Assembly (NCBI GenBank): GCA_963727015.1
Contig: CAVSEV010000009.1
Coordinates: 248,001 to 312,000, forward strand
From: DATFVJ01 sp963727015
GTDB lineage: Bacteria > Actinomycetota > Actinomycetes > Streptosporangiales > Streptosporangiaceae
DNA: 64,000 bases
Direction of reading: 5' to 3'
In this document: positions 53,335 to 62,347 of the stretch, piece by piece
How the letters are laid out: each line of letters opens with the position of its first letter
Position numbering within the stretch: position 1 is the stretch's first letter
Position numbers and translations under genes: made by a program
The notes under the pieces: model-generated
Told to the model about the DNA's origin: nothing
The model's input: only the letters and a program-made list of their open reading frames with translations
Database searches by the model: none

Positions 53335-55722
53335 CTATTCGCGCGCCAGCATCGCCTGGGCCTCGCGCTCCATGTCGACGTAGGGCTCGCCGCTGACATC
53401 GACCGCTACCCGGTTGATCGTGCCGCCGGTGAAACTCCACGGCGCCTCGCCCGGGTAGTCGGCGGTGACTGGCTCGCCGCTGTCGCGGCCGACGCACAGA
53501 CCCTCGCCCGCGAGCGAGAACATTCCGGGCTGGGTCCTGATCCGGCCTTCGCCGACCTTCTTGTCGCCGTGGTACAGCGACAGAATTCCCGTGGACACGC
53601 CCGGCGGGTCTTCCCCATCCTTGTCGAACGAGGCCGACAGGATGAGGTTCTCGCCGAGCGGCACGTCCTCCGTACCGTCGATCTTCTGCTCCATCATGCC
53701 AACGAAGCTGTTGACGTAGTGCAGCCGGTTCTCTTTCAGGTACAGGGCGTGCCCGCCGAACCGCGCCCCGTGGGCGAAAAGCACTCCCTGTGCGCCTGGG
53801 GCGGGGATGTCCACCAGTGCGCCGATCGTATAGGAGCGGTTGCGGATGTTGACTGCCTGCGACTCGGGTACCTCGGCGGTATCGGGGAAGTATGCATAAC
53901 GGCTGCGCGGCGAGGCCAGCTGTGGCCGGGGCGTCGTGATGATCTCCAGCGGCGACCGGTCGTCGAGCGGGAAGGCCCCGTTGTCCCCTGCCTCGGCGAA
54001 CCACAGGTTCACCAGCTCACGTACCTTGTCCGGACGCTCGCCCGCCAGGTCATGCAACTCGGCGCGATCAACGTCGGTGTGGTAAAGCTCCCACGTGTCA
54101 TCGTTGAAGTTGCTCCACCCGCTGAGCGTCGGGTGGGTGGTGATGGCCTTCCACCCGTCGTGCCAGATCCCGCGCGAGCCCAGCATGGAATAGAACTGCG
54201 TCTTGCGGGCCGACGGCGCCGACGGGTCGGCGACGCTGTAGCGCATGCTCACCCCGTCGAACCCGCTCTGCACGTGACCCTTGATCGTGTCCGGAGCCTC
54301 GACACCCAGGGTGTCCAGGATGGTCGGCACGATATCGATCGCGTGGTGGTACTGGTGCCGCAGCTCACCCTTGCCCGCCGCATCACCCTTGCCCGCCGCA
54401 TCACCCTTGCCCGCCGAGGGCCAGGAGATGATGCACGGGTCGGCGGTACCGCCGTTGAATTCGTACCGCTTCCACATCTTGAACGGCGTGTTGAAGGCCA
54501 TCGCCCAGCCGTTCGGATAGTGGTTGTACGCCTTCGTCCCGCCGAGTTCGTCTATCATCGCGAGGTTCGCCTGCATGTTGTCGGGGATCCCGTTCGCGAA
54601 CAAGTTCTCGTTGACCGACCCGTTGGGGCCACCCTCACCGCTGGCGCCGTTGTCCGACACGAGAACCACGAGCATGTTCTCACGCTGCCCGCTCTCCTCC
54701 AGGTAGTCGAGCAGCCGGCCGATGTGATGGTCGGCGTGCGCCAGGAAACCCGCGTACACCTCCGCCATCCGGGCGAAGAGCCGTTTCTCGTCGCCGGACA
54801 GCGAATCCCACGGCTTGGTGTAGTCGAGCGGAGGGAACGGCTGACCCTCGGGCCCGTGGCGGGTCTCGGGGGTGCCGATCGGGTTGATCGGGGGAAGCTC
54901 TGTGTCGGCAGGCACGATGCCCATCTTCTTCTGCCGGGCCAGGGTCTGCTCGCGCATCGCCTCGTAGCCCATGTCGAAGCGGCCCTTGAACTTCGCGATC
55001 CACTCCTTCGGGGCGTGGTGCGGCGCATGGGCGGCACCGGGCGCGTAGTAAAGGAAGAACGGCTTGTCCGGCGCGACCGTCTTCGCGTCCTTGATGAATT
55101 CAAGCGCCTTGTCGGTGATGTCGCCGGTGAGGTGGTAACCCTCCTGCGGCGGCTTCGGCTGATCCACGGGGTGGTTGTCGTAGACCAGGTCCGGGTACCA
55201 CTGGTTGGTCTCGGCGCCGAGGAACCCGTACCAGCGCTCGAAGCCACGGCCAGACGGCCAGTTCCGCCGCGTCGAGGCGAGGTTCATCTCCACGGTCGGG
55301 CACAGGTGCCACTTGCCCACCATGTAGGTGTTCCAGCCGCGCTCACCGAGGATCTCGGAGATCATGCCGTTTTCCGGCGGGATCGTCCCGCTCGCGTTCG
55401 GGAACCCGATCGCGGCCTCGGTGATGCAGGCCATCGAGTTGCGCGTATGGTTGCGACCGGTCAGCAGGCACGACCGGGTGGGCGAGCACAGCGCCGTCGT
55501 GTGCCATTGCGTGTAGCGGACGCCATCGGCGGCGATCCTGTCGATGTTCGGCGTCTCGATCGGCCCGCCGTAGCAGGACATCGCGGAAAATCCGACGTCG
55601 TCAAGCACGATGTAGACGACGCTCGGCGCTCCGTCCGGCGCCTTCGGCGGTGCGAACGGGTCCCAATCTGGCTTGGAGTCGCGGATGTCTACGTTGATCG
55701 TTCCCTTGAATGGCTTGCTCAT
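53335..55722 (-). CDS. Arylsulfatase, Cys-type
   Basis: A large (795 residues) sulfatase of the alkaline phosphatase superfamily. It has the N-terminal metal site VVYIVLDDVGFS, the modification motif with Cys79 in CSPTRSCLLTGR, WHLCPTVEMNLAS, and DNGASGEGGPNG. The Cys form needs the anSME encoded next to it. No signal peptide is seen. An 18-bp in-frame triple repeat (54365-54416) gives AGKGDA units. The operon order sulfatase then maturase is clear, with the maturase starting right after. Confidence 0.93.
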   Translation of the reverse strand: MSKPFKGTINVDIRDSKPDWDPFAPPKAPDGAPSVVYIVLDDVGFSAMSCYGGPIETPNIDRIAADGVRYTQWHTTALCSPTRSCLLTGRNHTRNSMACITEAAIGFPNASGTIPPENGMISEILGERGWNTYMVGKWHLCPTVEMNLASTRRNWPSGRGFERWYGFLGAETNQWYPDLVYDNHPVDQPKPPQEGYHLTGDITDKALEFIKDAKTVAPDKPFFLYYAPGAAHAPHHAPKEWIAKFKGRFDMGYEAMREQTLARQKKMGIVPADTELPPINPIGTPETRHGPEGQPFPPLDYTKPWDSLSGDEKRLFARMAEVYAGFLAHADHHIGRLLDYLEESGQRENMLVVLVSDNGASGEGGPNGSVNENLFANGIPDNMQANLAMIDELGGTKAYNHYPNGWAMAFNTPFKMWKRYEFNGGTADPCIISWPSAGKGDAAGKGDAAGKGELRHQYHHAIDIVPTILDTLGVEAPDTIKGHVQSGFDGVSMRYSVADPSAPSARKTQFYSMLGSRGIWHDGWKAITTHPTLSGWSNFNDDTWELYHTDVDRAELHDLAGERPDKVRELVNLWFAEAGDNGAFPLDDRSPLEIITTPRPQLASPRSRYAYFPDTAEVPESQAVNIRNRSYTIGALVDIPAPGAQGVLFAHGARFGGHALYLKENRLHYVNSFVGMMEQKIDGTEDVPLGENLILSASFDKDGEDPPGVSTGILSLYHGDKKVGEGRIRTQPGMFSLAGEGLCVGRDSGEPVTADYPGEAPWSFTGGTINRVAVDVSGEPYVDMEREAQAMLARE
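54365..54416 (-). repeat. 18-bp in-frame triple repeat inside the sulfatase gene
   Basis: Units TCACCCTTGCCCGCCGCA repeat about 2.8 times, encoding AGKGDA on the reverse strand. Confidence 0.75.
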
Positions 55723-55819
55723 GGCTCCCCGCGTCTCACTCGCCGTCGCTGGCTCTCAGGTACGCGGCCGTTCGCGCCGGCCGGGCATGGCTCTCCGGCA
55801 CCGACTCTGGCCCCTTCCC

Positions 55820-55838
55820 GGGTGATCGGGCATCACCC
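55820..55838. promoter_or_regulatory. Perfect inverted repeat upstream of the sulfatase gene
   Basis: GGGTGAT/ATCACCC with a five-base spacer lies about 100 bp upstream of the sulfatase start, in the divergent region shared with the TetR gene. A GGGTGAC follows ten bases on. It could be an operator. Confidence 0.4.
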
Positions 55839-55933
55839 GCACTGGGTGACAGGCGGCGGCGGAACATCCCCGCGGTAAGCCGCCAGCGTGAGTGGGCCCG
55901 GGACAAGAACCTGGCCCGCGCCGCATGCCGTTG

Positions 55934-55962
55934 TTGACAAGGTAGTGAGTGACCACTACATT
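55934..55962 (+). promoter_or_regulatory. Promoter and operator of the TetR gene
   Basis: TTGACA, a 17-base spacer and TACATT form a strong promoter. The perfect-arm palindrome GTAGTGAGTGACCACTAC (55942-55959) fills the spacer and -10. The -10 ends seven bases before the ATG at 55970, so the transcript is probably leaderless. A related palindrome lies before the efflux gene, supporting autoregulation plus efflux control. Confidence 0.75.
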
Positions 55963-55969
55963 AAGGCTC

Positions 55970-56563
55970 ATGGCCAGGACAGAACCGCGGGCAACGAGCG
56001 GAGAACACACGAGCGGGCAGCTTAAGACGCGACCGCGGACAGGACCGCGGATGAGCGCGGAAGAACGCCGCGAGGCGGTGCTCGAGGCCGCGCTCACCGA
56101 GTTCGCCGCCCGCGGGCTCGACGGCACCTCGACCGAAGACGTCGCGCGGCGGGCCGGGATCAGCCAGCCCTACCTGTTCCGGCTCTTCCCCACCAAGAAG
56201 GCGCTCTTCCTCGCCCTCGTCGGCCGGTGTTTCCAGCGAGTCGCGGACGCTTTCACCGCGGCCGCCGCGGACCTGGAAGGCGAGGAAGCACTCGCCGCCA
56301 TGGGCGATGCCTACGAGCAGTTGCTCGAGGACCGCACGCTGCTGCTGGTGCAGATGCAGGCCTACGCCGCCTGCGACGACCCCGACATCCGGGCCGCGAC
56401 GCGCGCTGGTTACAGCAAGCTCTGGCAACTGGTCGAGCGGTTGACCGGACAGCCTTACGAGCAGGTCGTGGAGTTCTTCGCGATGGGCATGCTGATGAAC
56501 GTCGCCGCCGCCATGGACCTGCCTGCCGTCGACGAGCGCTGGACGAGCTGGTGCCACCGATGA
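55970..56563 (+). CDS. TetR-family transcriptional regulator
   Basis: The 197-residue protein has an N-terminal helix-turn-helix: REAVLEAALTEFAARGLDGT, STEDVARRAGISQPYLFRLF, PTKKALFLALVGR. The C-terminal ligand domain includes LLVQMQAYAACDDPDIRAAT. I start at the ATG directly after the promoter; a GTG seven codons upstream lies inside the operator. It is followed by an MFS efflux gene in the same direction, with a second operator between them, so it is very likely its repressor. The inducer is unknown. Confidence 0.9.
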   Translation: MARTEPRATSGEHTSGQLKTRPRTGPRMSAEERREAVLEAALTEFAARGLDGTSTEDVARRAGISQPYLFRLFPTKKALFLALVGRCFQRVADAFTAAAADLEGEEALAAMGDAYEQLLEDRTLLLVQMQAYAACDDPDIRAATRAGYSKLWQLVERLTGQPYEQVVEFFAMGMLMNVAAAMDLPAVDERWTSWCHR

Positions 56564-56657
56564 GGTGGCTCGGCGCTCCAGGAGGCGTGCCACCGGCGCG
56601 GCACCGACGGCCCGCGCAGCCGTTAGGAGGATCAGATTTTTTTTCAGCCCAACAAGT

Positions 56658-56673
56658 AAGTGACTACTCACTT
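56658..56673 (+). promoter_or_regulatory. Second TetR operator before the efflux gene
   Basis: AAGTGACTACTCACTT is a perfect inverted repeat and shares the AGTGA...TCACT arms with the operator at 55942-55959. It lies 18 bp before the efflux ATG and just upstream of AGGGAGGAG. Confidence 0.7.
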
Positions 56674-56690
56674 CCTAGGGAGGAGCCGAG

Positions 56691-58127
56691 ATGACCAGAA
56701 ACAGCGCACCGTGTGGACCTTCGTCATCACGTCTGCGGCCCTGTTCATGGGATCGCTCGACAATCTCGTGGTCACCACCGCGCTGCCGTCGATACGGGCT
56801 CACCTGCACGCATCGCTGGCCGGGCTGCAGTGGACCGTCAACTCCTACACCCTCACCTTCGCGGTGCTGCTGCTCACCGGCGCCACCCTCGGCGAGCGGT
56901 ACGGCAGGCGCCGGGTGTTCGTCGGCGGCCTTGCGCTGTTCACGGCGGGCTCGGCCGCCGCCGCGCTCGCGCCAAGCATCGGGTGGCTGGTCACGGCCCG
57001 CGCCGTCCAAGGTGCCGGGGCGGCCATCCTGATACCGCTTACGCTCACCCTGCTGTCGGCCGCGGTAGCACCAGAAAAGCGCGGCCTGGCACTCGGCGCC
57101 TGGGGTGCCGTGGGCGGCCTGGCGATCGCCATCGGGCCACTCGTCGGCGGGGCTGTCGTCGAAGGCGCTTCCTGGCAGTGGATCTTCTGGCTGAACGTGC
57201 CGATCGGCCTCGCGCTGCTGCCCATCGCCAGGACCCGGCTGACAGAAAGCTACGGCACCGGCAACCCGCCTGGACCTGCCGGGCGTCGTGCTCGCCAGCC
57301 TGGGATTGTTCGGGATCGTGCTCGGCGTGGTGCGGGGCAACGACCACGGCTGGACCAGCATGACCGTGCTGCTGCCGATCGTCATCGGCGGACTGCTCGT
57401 GGCGGCCTTCGCCGCCTGGGAGTCGCGCGCCGCGCAGCCGATGCTGCCGCTACGGCTGTTCCGCAGCCGCGCGTTCACCGCGACCAACATCGCCTCGCTG
57501 CTGATGTTCTTCGGGATGTTCGGCAGCATCTTCCTGCTCGCACAGTTCCTGCAGACCGTGCAGCACTACTCACCGCTGCAGGCCGGGCTGCGCACCCTGC
57601 CGTGGACCGCGATGCCCGTCTTCATCGCCCCGATCGCGGGTTCGCTGTCCGACCGCATCGGCGGCCGCCCGCTGCTGGTCGCCGGGCTGGCCCTGCAGGC
57701 GCTGGGTCTTGGCTGGCTGGCCGCCGTCATCAGCCCGACCGTGGCCTACGCCACGCTCGTCCCGCCGTTCATCGTCTCAGGCATCGGCATGTCCCTGTTC
57801 TTCGCGCCCGTGGCCAATGTCGTGCTCGGGTCGGTCCGCCGCGACCAGGAGGGCATCGCCTCCGGCGCGAACAACGCGATCCGCGAACTCGGCGGCGTGT
57901 TCGGGATCGCCGTGCTCGGCGCGGTGTTCTCCGCCCACGGCGGCTACGCCAGCGCGCCGGCCTTCGTTTCCGGCCTGACCGCCGCGGTCTGGGTCGGCGC
58001 GGCAGCGGTGGCCGTCGCCGCGGGCGCCGCGTTGCTGCTGCCGCGCCCGCGGCCGCGGCGGGAGCCGCAGCCGGCGATCGCAGCCGTCGCGGCGGAGCCC
58101 GCTGCCGAACTTGAACCAGCCGGCTGA
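56691..58127 (+). CDS. MFS efflux transporter (QacA/EmrB type) with two apparent frameshifts
   Basis: A drug-type MFS pump. The well-placed ATG (56691, after AGGGAGGAGCCGAG) opens one frame, but the homology, VWTFVITSAALFMGSLDNLV and VTTALPSI, lies in another, so a base is missing near 56712. A second shift near 57270 (an extra C in CCGCCTGG) returns to the first frame at LDLPGVVLASLGLFG. With both corrected, a full protein with 14 helices, GERYGRRRVFVGGLALF and PLVGGAVVEGASWQWIFWLN results. Either the assembly is wrong here or the gene is dead. The TetR gene upstream and the operator indicate a regulated efflux system. Confidence 0.8.
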
Positions 58128-58566
58128 GCGCAAACCGCACCACCAGGGCCCCCGCGCCCCTCCGACGGCCCGTTGCCAGCGTAATAGCCCGGCGACGGGC
58201 CATCGGCTGCGGCTCGTCCGTGGGTGACCTCGAGCACGTCAGCACCGGGCGATGGACGTCGAGTCTCGCGTCCGGGTATCATGAAGGTGTTGCTCCGGAC
58301 CCCGGCAGCTGCAGCGCGAGATATTCGGGCGCAGCTCAGGGACCGGAGCTTTTTCCGAGTACTCATACTATATATATATTTTTTTTTCCGGGTACAGCTT
58401 TTCCGGGTACAGCTTTTCCGGGTACAGCTTTTCCGGGTACAGCTTTTCGCGTACGGGACCGGCGCCGGCAAGGCACGCAGCGGCCAGAAGCTGGCCGCGA
58501 CCCTGCACGGGTTCTTCGAGCTTTCATCGGACTCCGACGGGGGCCAATGCCGAACTGCCAGAGGCT
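58128..58566. other. Intergenic region with AT tract and 15-bp repeats
   Basis: No convincing gene. A run TATATATATA plus nine T (about 58369-58387) is very unusual for this GC content, and it is followed at once by four 15-bp repeats. This is the leader region of the gene at 58567. Confidence 0.5.
58343..58447 (+). repeat. Four 15-bp tandem repeats after an AT-rich tract
   Basis: CCGGGTACAGCTTTT occurs four times without change at 58388-58447, with a diverged partial unit (CCGGAGCTTTTT) at about 58343. The AT tract lies between the partial unit and the four full ones. Confidence 0.8.
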
Positions 58567-59754
58567 ATGAGGACTTTGCAAGAGCAACCCGCCGCCGCGG
58601 CGACCGGCCCGGGCGAGGCCGTCCTGGCGGTGCCAGTGACCACCGGTACACGCCCGCGCCGCGGCAGGAAGGTCCTGCGCACCGCCGTCTCCGCCGCGCT
58701 CATCGTGGCCACGTTCGGGTTCGCCCTCCCCCACTTCGCTTCCTACCACAGCGTGTGGGCCAGCATTGTCGCGATGACATGGCCCCAGGTCCTGCTCGTC
58801 GCCGCCGCGGCCGTCGCCAGCATGGTGTCTTACTGGATCATGATCTGTGCGGTGCTGCCATCGATACGGCTGCGCGAGGCGGCCGTGGTCAACCTCGGCT
58901 CGAACGCGGTGGCGAACACGCTGCCCGCGGGCGGTGCCCTCGCCATGGGAGTCAGCTGGGCGATGCTCTCAAGCTGGGGCGTGAGCACGGCGGAATACGT
59001 GCTCTACACGTTGGTGTCCGGGGTCTGGAATGTCTTCGTCCGGCTGGGTCTTCCCGTGCTCGCCCTGCTGGTCCTGCTGACCGTCAGCCGGCCGAACGCG
59101 GGCCTGATCGCCGCCGCGGCCGTGGGCCTCGCGGTGCTCGCCGCCATGGCGGCCGGGCTCGGCCTCCTGCTGCACAGCGAGTCCTTCGCGGTTCGCGCCG
59201 GCCGCGCGCTGCAGCGTGTGGCCCGGCTCCCCTTCAGGCTCGCGCGCCGGCCGCCACCCGCCGACATCCCGGGATCGCTGCTGAGCTTCCGCGAGCGGGC
59301 GGCCGGACGGCTCGCCGCACGCGGCTGGCGGATCACGATCACCACGACGGCGACCCAGCTCGCCTTGTGGCTGGTTCTGCTCGCGTGCCTGCGCGCTACC
59401 GGCCTGTCCCAGGCACAGGTGCCCTGGCAGACGTCACTTGCGGCCTTCGCGTTCGTCGGCCTGCTCACGGCCCTGCCCGTCACTCCCGGCGGGGTGGGAA
59501 TCACCGAACTCGGGCTGGTGGGCATCCTGGCCGCCGGCGCGGACCACAGGGTCAGCGCGCAGGTGACCGCCGCCGTTTTGCTGTACCGGGCCGTCACCTA
59601 CCTGCCCCCGATCCCCCTCGGCGCGATCGCCTGCCTGGTCTGGCGGCACGCGCCCGGGCTCATCCATGCCGGCCCGGGCGACACCAGGCCCGCGCAGCCT
59701 GCAGGCCTGATCCGTGCTGACGACGCACCAGCCCCGGCCGACGTCACGACCTGA
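58567..59754 (+). CDS. Flippase-like membrane protein (YbhN/LPG synthase TM family)
   Basis: The 395-residue protein has about eight membrane segments. Motifs of the family are present: VVNLGSNAVANTLPAGGALA, LYTLVSGVWNVFVRLGLPVL, WQTSLAAFAFVGLLTALPVT, PGGVGITELGLVGILAAGAD and LLYRAVTYLPPIPLGA. Members are thought to flip lipids or sugar-lipid intermediates, or to be the membrane half of lysylphosphatidylglycerol synthases; the soluble half is absent. The substrate is unknown. Its end overlaps the end of the converging DUF6629 gene by 11 bp. The repeat tract upstream may affect its expression. Confidence 0.8.
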   Translation: MRTLQEQPAAAATGPGEAVLAVPVTTGTRPRRGRKVLRTAVSAALIVATFGFALPHFASYHSVWASIVAMTWPQVLLVAAAAVASMVSYWIMICAVLPSIRLREAAVVNLGSNAVANTLPAGGALAMGVSWAMLSSWGVSTAEYVLYTLVSGVWNVFVRLGLPVLALLVLLTVSRPNAGLIAAAAVGLAVLAAMAAGLGLLLHSESFAVRAGRALQRVARLPFRLARRPPPADIPGSLLSFRERAAGRLAARGWRITITTTATQLALWLVLLACLRATGLSQAQVPWQTSLAAFAFVGLLTALPVTPGGVGITELGLVGILAAGADHRVSAQVTAAVLLYRAVTYLPPIPLGAIACLVWRHAPGLIHAGPGDTRPAQPAGLIRADDAPAPADVTT

Positions 59755-60424
59755 TGAGGTGGGCACCAGGCCTGGCGCGGCGCCCCAGGTGAGGTTTGGC
59801 GAAGCGGCAATGCAGCGTGATGGCACCGGCGGAGACGGCCGCCCAGCCGCACCACACGGAGGCGAACCCGGATACCGTAAGCCGGGCAATGATGATGACG
59901 GCGACAAGGTTGAGGACGCCGAAGATGGCGACGTGGCGATAGCCGGACAGCAGCAGCGGCGCGCAGACGGCTACCACGTACAGGGCGACGATCAGGAAGC
60001 CATCGGACAACCGGACGCTGTAGGAGAGGTGGTACGGCTCGAGTTTCACCCCGACCGGGCCACGGACCATCGCCGCGAGCAGCGTCACAGCGACCACCAC
60101 CCCGATCCCCGCGAACGGCGCCATCAGCCACTTCCGCTGCCTGGTGGGCTCGAGCGCGATGACAGCCAAGGGAATGAACACAGGAAGCACCACGAAGGCG
60201 ATCAGCAGGTAAGCCCACAGCGCGACCTGGCCGATCCCGCGTGGGACGTGGCCCTGCAGCGACAGCCAGACGACGGCCTCGATGAACTGGTGGACGCCGA
60301 GCAGCACCGGGATCCACGCCAGCGCGACGAGCTCGCGCCGCTGGTGCACGTGGCGGACGGCATCCACGCCGATCGCACAGACAATTACCCCGCCGGCGAT
60401 GTCAGCCTGAGGCGAGAAGCACAC
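59744..60424 (-). CDS. DUF6629 family membrane protein
   Basis: The 226-residue protein opens MCFSPQADIAGGVIVCAIGV, DAVRHVHQRRELVALAWIPV, LLGVHQFIEAVVWLSLQG and has about seven hydrophobic segments. This is the DUF6629 pattern. The start is GTG; an ATG with a better AAGGAGACCG site lies nine bases upstream in another frame and gives only a nine-residue peptide (MTGVLLASG), which could be a leader. The function is unknown. Confidence 0.8.
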   Translation of the reverse strand: MCFSPQADIAGGVIVCAIGVDAVRHVHQRRELVALAWIPVLLGVHQFIEAVVWLSLQGHVPRGIGQVALWAYLLIAFVVLPVFIPLAVIALEPTRQRKWLMAPFAGIGVVVAVTLLAAMVRGPVGVKLEPYHLSYSVRLSDGFLIVALYVVAVCAPLLLSGYRHVAIFGVLNLVAVIIIARLTVSGFASVWCGWAAVSAGAITLHCRFAKPHLGRRARPGAHLIRS

Positions 60425-60558
60425 CGGTCATCGGTCTCCTTCCGGCCCGCGTGCTTCGCTTCGTCACTGCGCGGCAGCAGACTTCCGTTAAGTTCAGGAT
60501 CGCACAGCCACTACCTCCGGTGACCATGCGACGGCGGCGGTAATGGCGCAACGGGCCA

Positions 60559-60582
60559 GCGATGCCGAACGGCTGCCGCTCG
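60559..60582. repeat. Half copy D of the palindromic intergenic repeat
   Basis: GATGCCGAACGGCTGCCGC matches the right half of copies A to C; the left arm has decayed. Confidence 0.4.
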
Positions 60583-60678
60583 GCGCCGCCGCGATATACG
60601 CCTTTCTCACGGGGGGTATAGTCGGCGCCAGGTGAGCCGGGAAGCCTGGTCGGCAGCATTCCAATCCAGGGGCTCACT

Positions 60679-62136
60679 ATGTTTCGCGGCAACCGCTCGT
60701 CCGCACTTGGCTCGCACTGGCGCGCCGACGTGCTGCGCACCAACCTGTGGCTGGTCCCCGGGATCGAGGTCCTGGCCGCCATCGCGCTCTTCGCCGCCAC
60801 GTTGAGCCTGGATCGCGCCGCCTACCGGGGCGAGTTCGGCCTGCCCTCCTGGGTGATCAGCGGTACCGCCGACGCCGCCAGGCAGATCCTCACCGCGATC
60901 GCCACCGCCGTCATCACGGTGGTCGGTGTCGTCTTCTCGATCATCCTGGTGACCCTGACGCTCGCGTCCACCCAGTTCGGGCCCCGGATGCTGCGTAACT
61001 TCATCCGTGACCGCGGCACCCAGCTGACGCTTGGGACCTTTGTGGCGACGTTCGTGTACGCCGTGCTTGTGCTGGTCTCGATCGGCCCGGGATCCCATGG
61101 GGACTTCGTGCCGCACATCGGCGTTACCGTGACGCTCGCTCTGATGGTCGCCGCGCTGGCCGTGCTGATCTACTTCATCCATCACACGGCGACGTCGATC
61201 CAGCTGCCGCAGGTGATCGCGAGCATCGCTCGCGATCTGTCGGAGGCGATTGACGTGCAGGGTGGCCCGGACAGCCGGCTTGGCCTGGCGGGTGACAAGG
61301 AGATCGGCCCGTCGTCGGCGGAACTGCTCGCCCGGATGGAAACCGCCGGTGGCACGGTGCGGGCACCCGCGAGCGGCTATCTGCAGTTCATCCGGCATCG
61401 GGTCCTCGTGCAGTTCGCCACCGAGGCCGACGCGGTCATCGCCCTGGACTACCGGCCCGGCCACTTCCTCGTGCAGGGGCACCCCTTCGCCGTGGTGTGG
61501 CCGCCCGAGGCCGCGGCGCGGGTGAGCGACGCGCTCGGGCGCGCCCACATCACTGGACCGCACCGGACGCTCACGCAGGACATCTCGTTCGGCATCGACC
61601 AGCTCGTCGAGATCGCCATCCGTGCGCTGTCACCTGCCGTCAACGACACCTTCACGGCGCTGACATGCATTGATTGGCTCGGCGAAAGCCTCTGCAAGAT
61701 CATGCGCAGGTGGCGTCCCGCGCGCGTCCACCGGGACAGCGAAGGGTTCATCCGCGTCATCACGGCCGAGCCGAGCTACGAACGACTCGTGCAGCGCGCG
61801 TTCGAGAAGATCCGCCAGGCCAGCCAGGGCATGCCCGCCGTCATGATCCGTCAGCTCGACGCGCTCGCGAAGATCATGGCCGAGACATCGGGCCCAGGTT
61901 CGCCGGGCCCAGGTTCGCCGGGCCCAGGTTCGCCGGGCCCAGGTTCGCCGGGTTCGGCGGGCACGGCGCAGCGCAGGGTGCTGCTCGATCAGGCCGCTAT
62001 GATCCAGCGGGCGAGCGAACGATCGGTACCAGAGGGAGCGGACCGGGCGGACATCAGGCGCAGCTATGAGATGGTGCTCATGGCGGAACGCAGGCTCGCG
62101 GGACGCGAGCGCGCTGCGAGCACGCAGCCGCGCTGA
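60679..62136 (+). CDS. DUF2254 family membrane protein
   Basis: The 485-residue protein has four N-terminal membrane helices, with the family motifs TAIATAVITVVGVVFSIILV, TLTLASTQFGPRMLRNFIRD and GTFVATFVYAVLVL, and a soluble C-terminal part with HRTLTQDISFGIDQLVEIAI, RALSPAVNDTFTALTCIDWL. An in-frame 15-bp repeat, four units, at 61891-61950 gives GPGSP units in the C-terminal linker. Its function is unknown; related proteins occur in many actinobacteria. Confidence 0.88.
   Translation: MFRGNRSSALGSHWRADVLRTNLWLVPGIEVLAAIALFAATLSLDRAAYRGEFGLPSWVISGTADAARQILTAIATAVITVVGVVFSIILVTLTLASTQFGPRMLRNFIRDRGTQLTLGTFVATFVYAVLVLVSIGPGSHGDFVPHIGVTVTLALMVAALAVLIYFIHHTATSIQLPQVIASIARDLSEAIDVQGGPDSRLGLAGDKEIGPSSAELLARMETAGGTVRAPASGYLQFIRHRVLVQFATEADAVIALDYRPGHFLVQGHPFAVVWPPEAAARVSDALGRAHITGPHRTLTQDISFGIDQLVEIAIRALSPAVNDTFTALTCIDWLGESLCKIMRRWRPARVHRDSEGFIRVITAEPSYERLVQRAFEKIRQASQGMPAVMIRQLDALAKIMAETSGPGSPGPGSPGPGSPGPGSPGSAGTAQRRVLLDQAAMIQRASERSVPEGADRADIRRSYEMVLMAERRLAGRERAASTQPR
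61891..61950 (+). repeat. 15-bp in-frame quadruple repeat in the DUF2254 gene
   Basis: Four identical units of GGCCCAGGTTCGCCG encode GPGSP repeats. Units of 15 bp keep the reading frame. Confidence 0.8.
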
Positions 62137-62347
62137 CTCCGGCCACTCCGGCCGCGATCGTTGCCGCCGCGGCGGCTGCGCCGCGTCACTCCGGCACGGA
62201 CCAGGCGCAGATCGGCGCAACCAGCTACCCACGGCCGGCCACGTGATGCGCCAGCTTCGTCCTGTTCTTGCCCGCGCACGGATGTCCAGCATCGCGGGCC
62301 ACCTCGGCTCCGCCCCGCATCCACCGAGATCTACTACGCCCTGGTGC

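Noticed and set aside
53125..55878. Open frame of over 900 codons antisense to the sulfatase
   Set aside because: It mirrors the sulfatase codons; composition is Arg/Val/Pro-rich with no domain.
56608..56640. Possible further copy of the palindromic repeat (GCAGCCGTTAGGAGGAT)
   Set aside because: Only the left arm and a few loop bases fit; the right arm is absent.
58224..58566. Open frame running through the 15-bp repeats (FRVQLFRVQLF)
   Set aside because: It has no homology beyond the repeat and runs into the flippase gene in the wrong frame.
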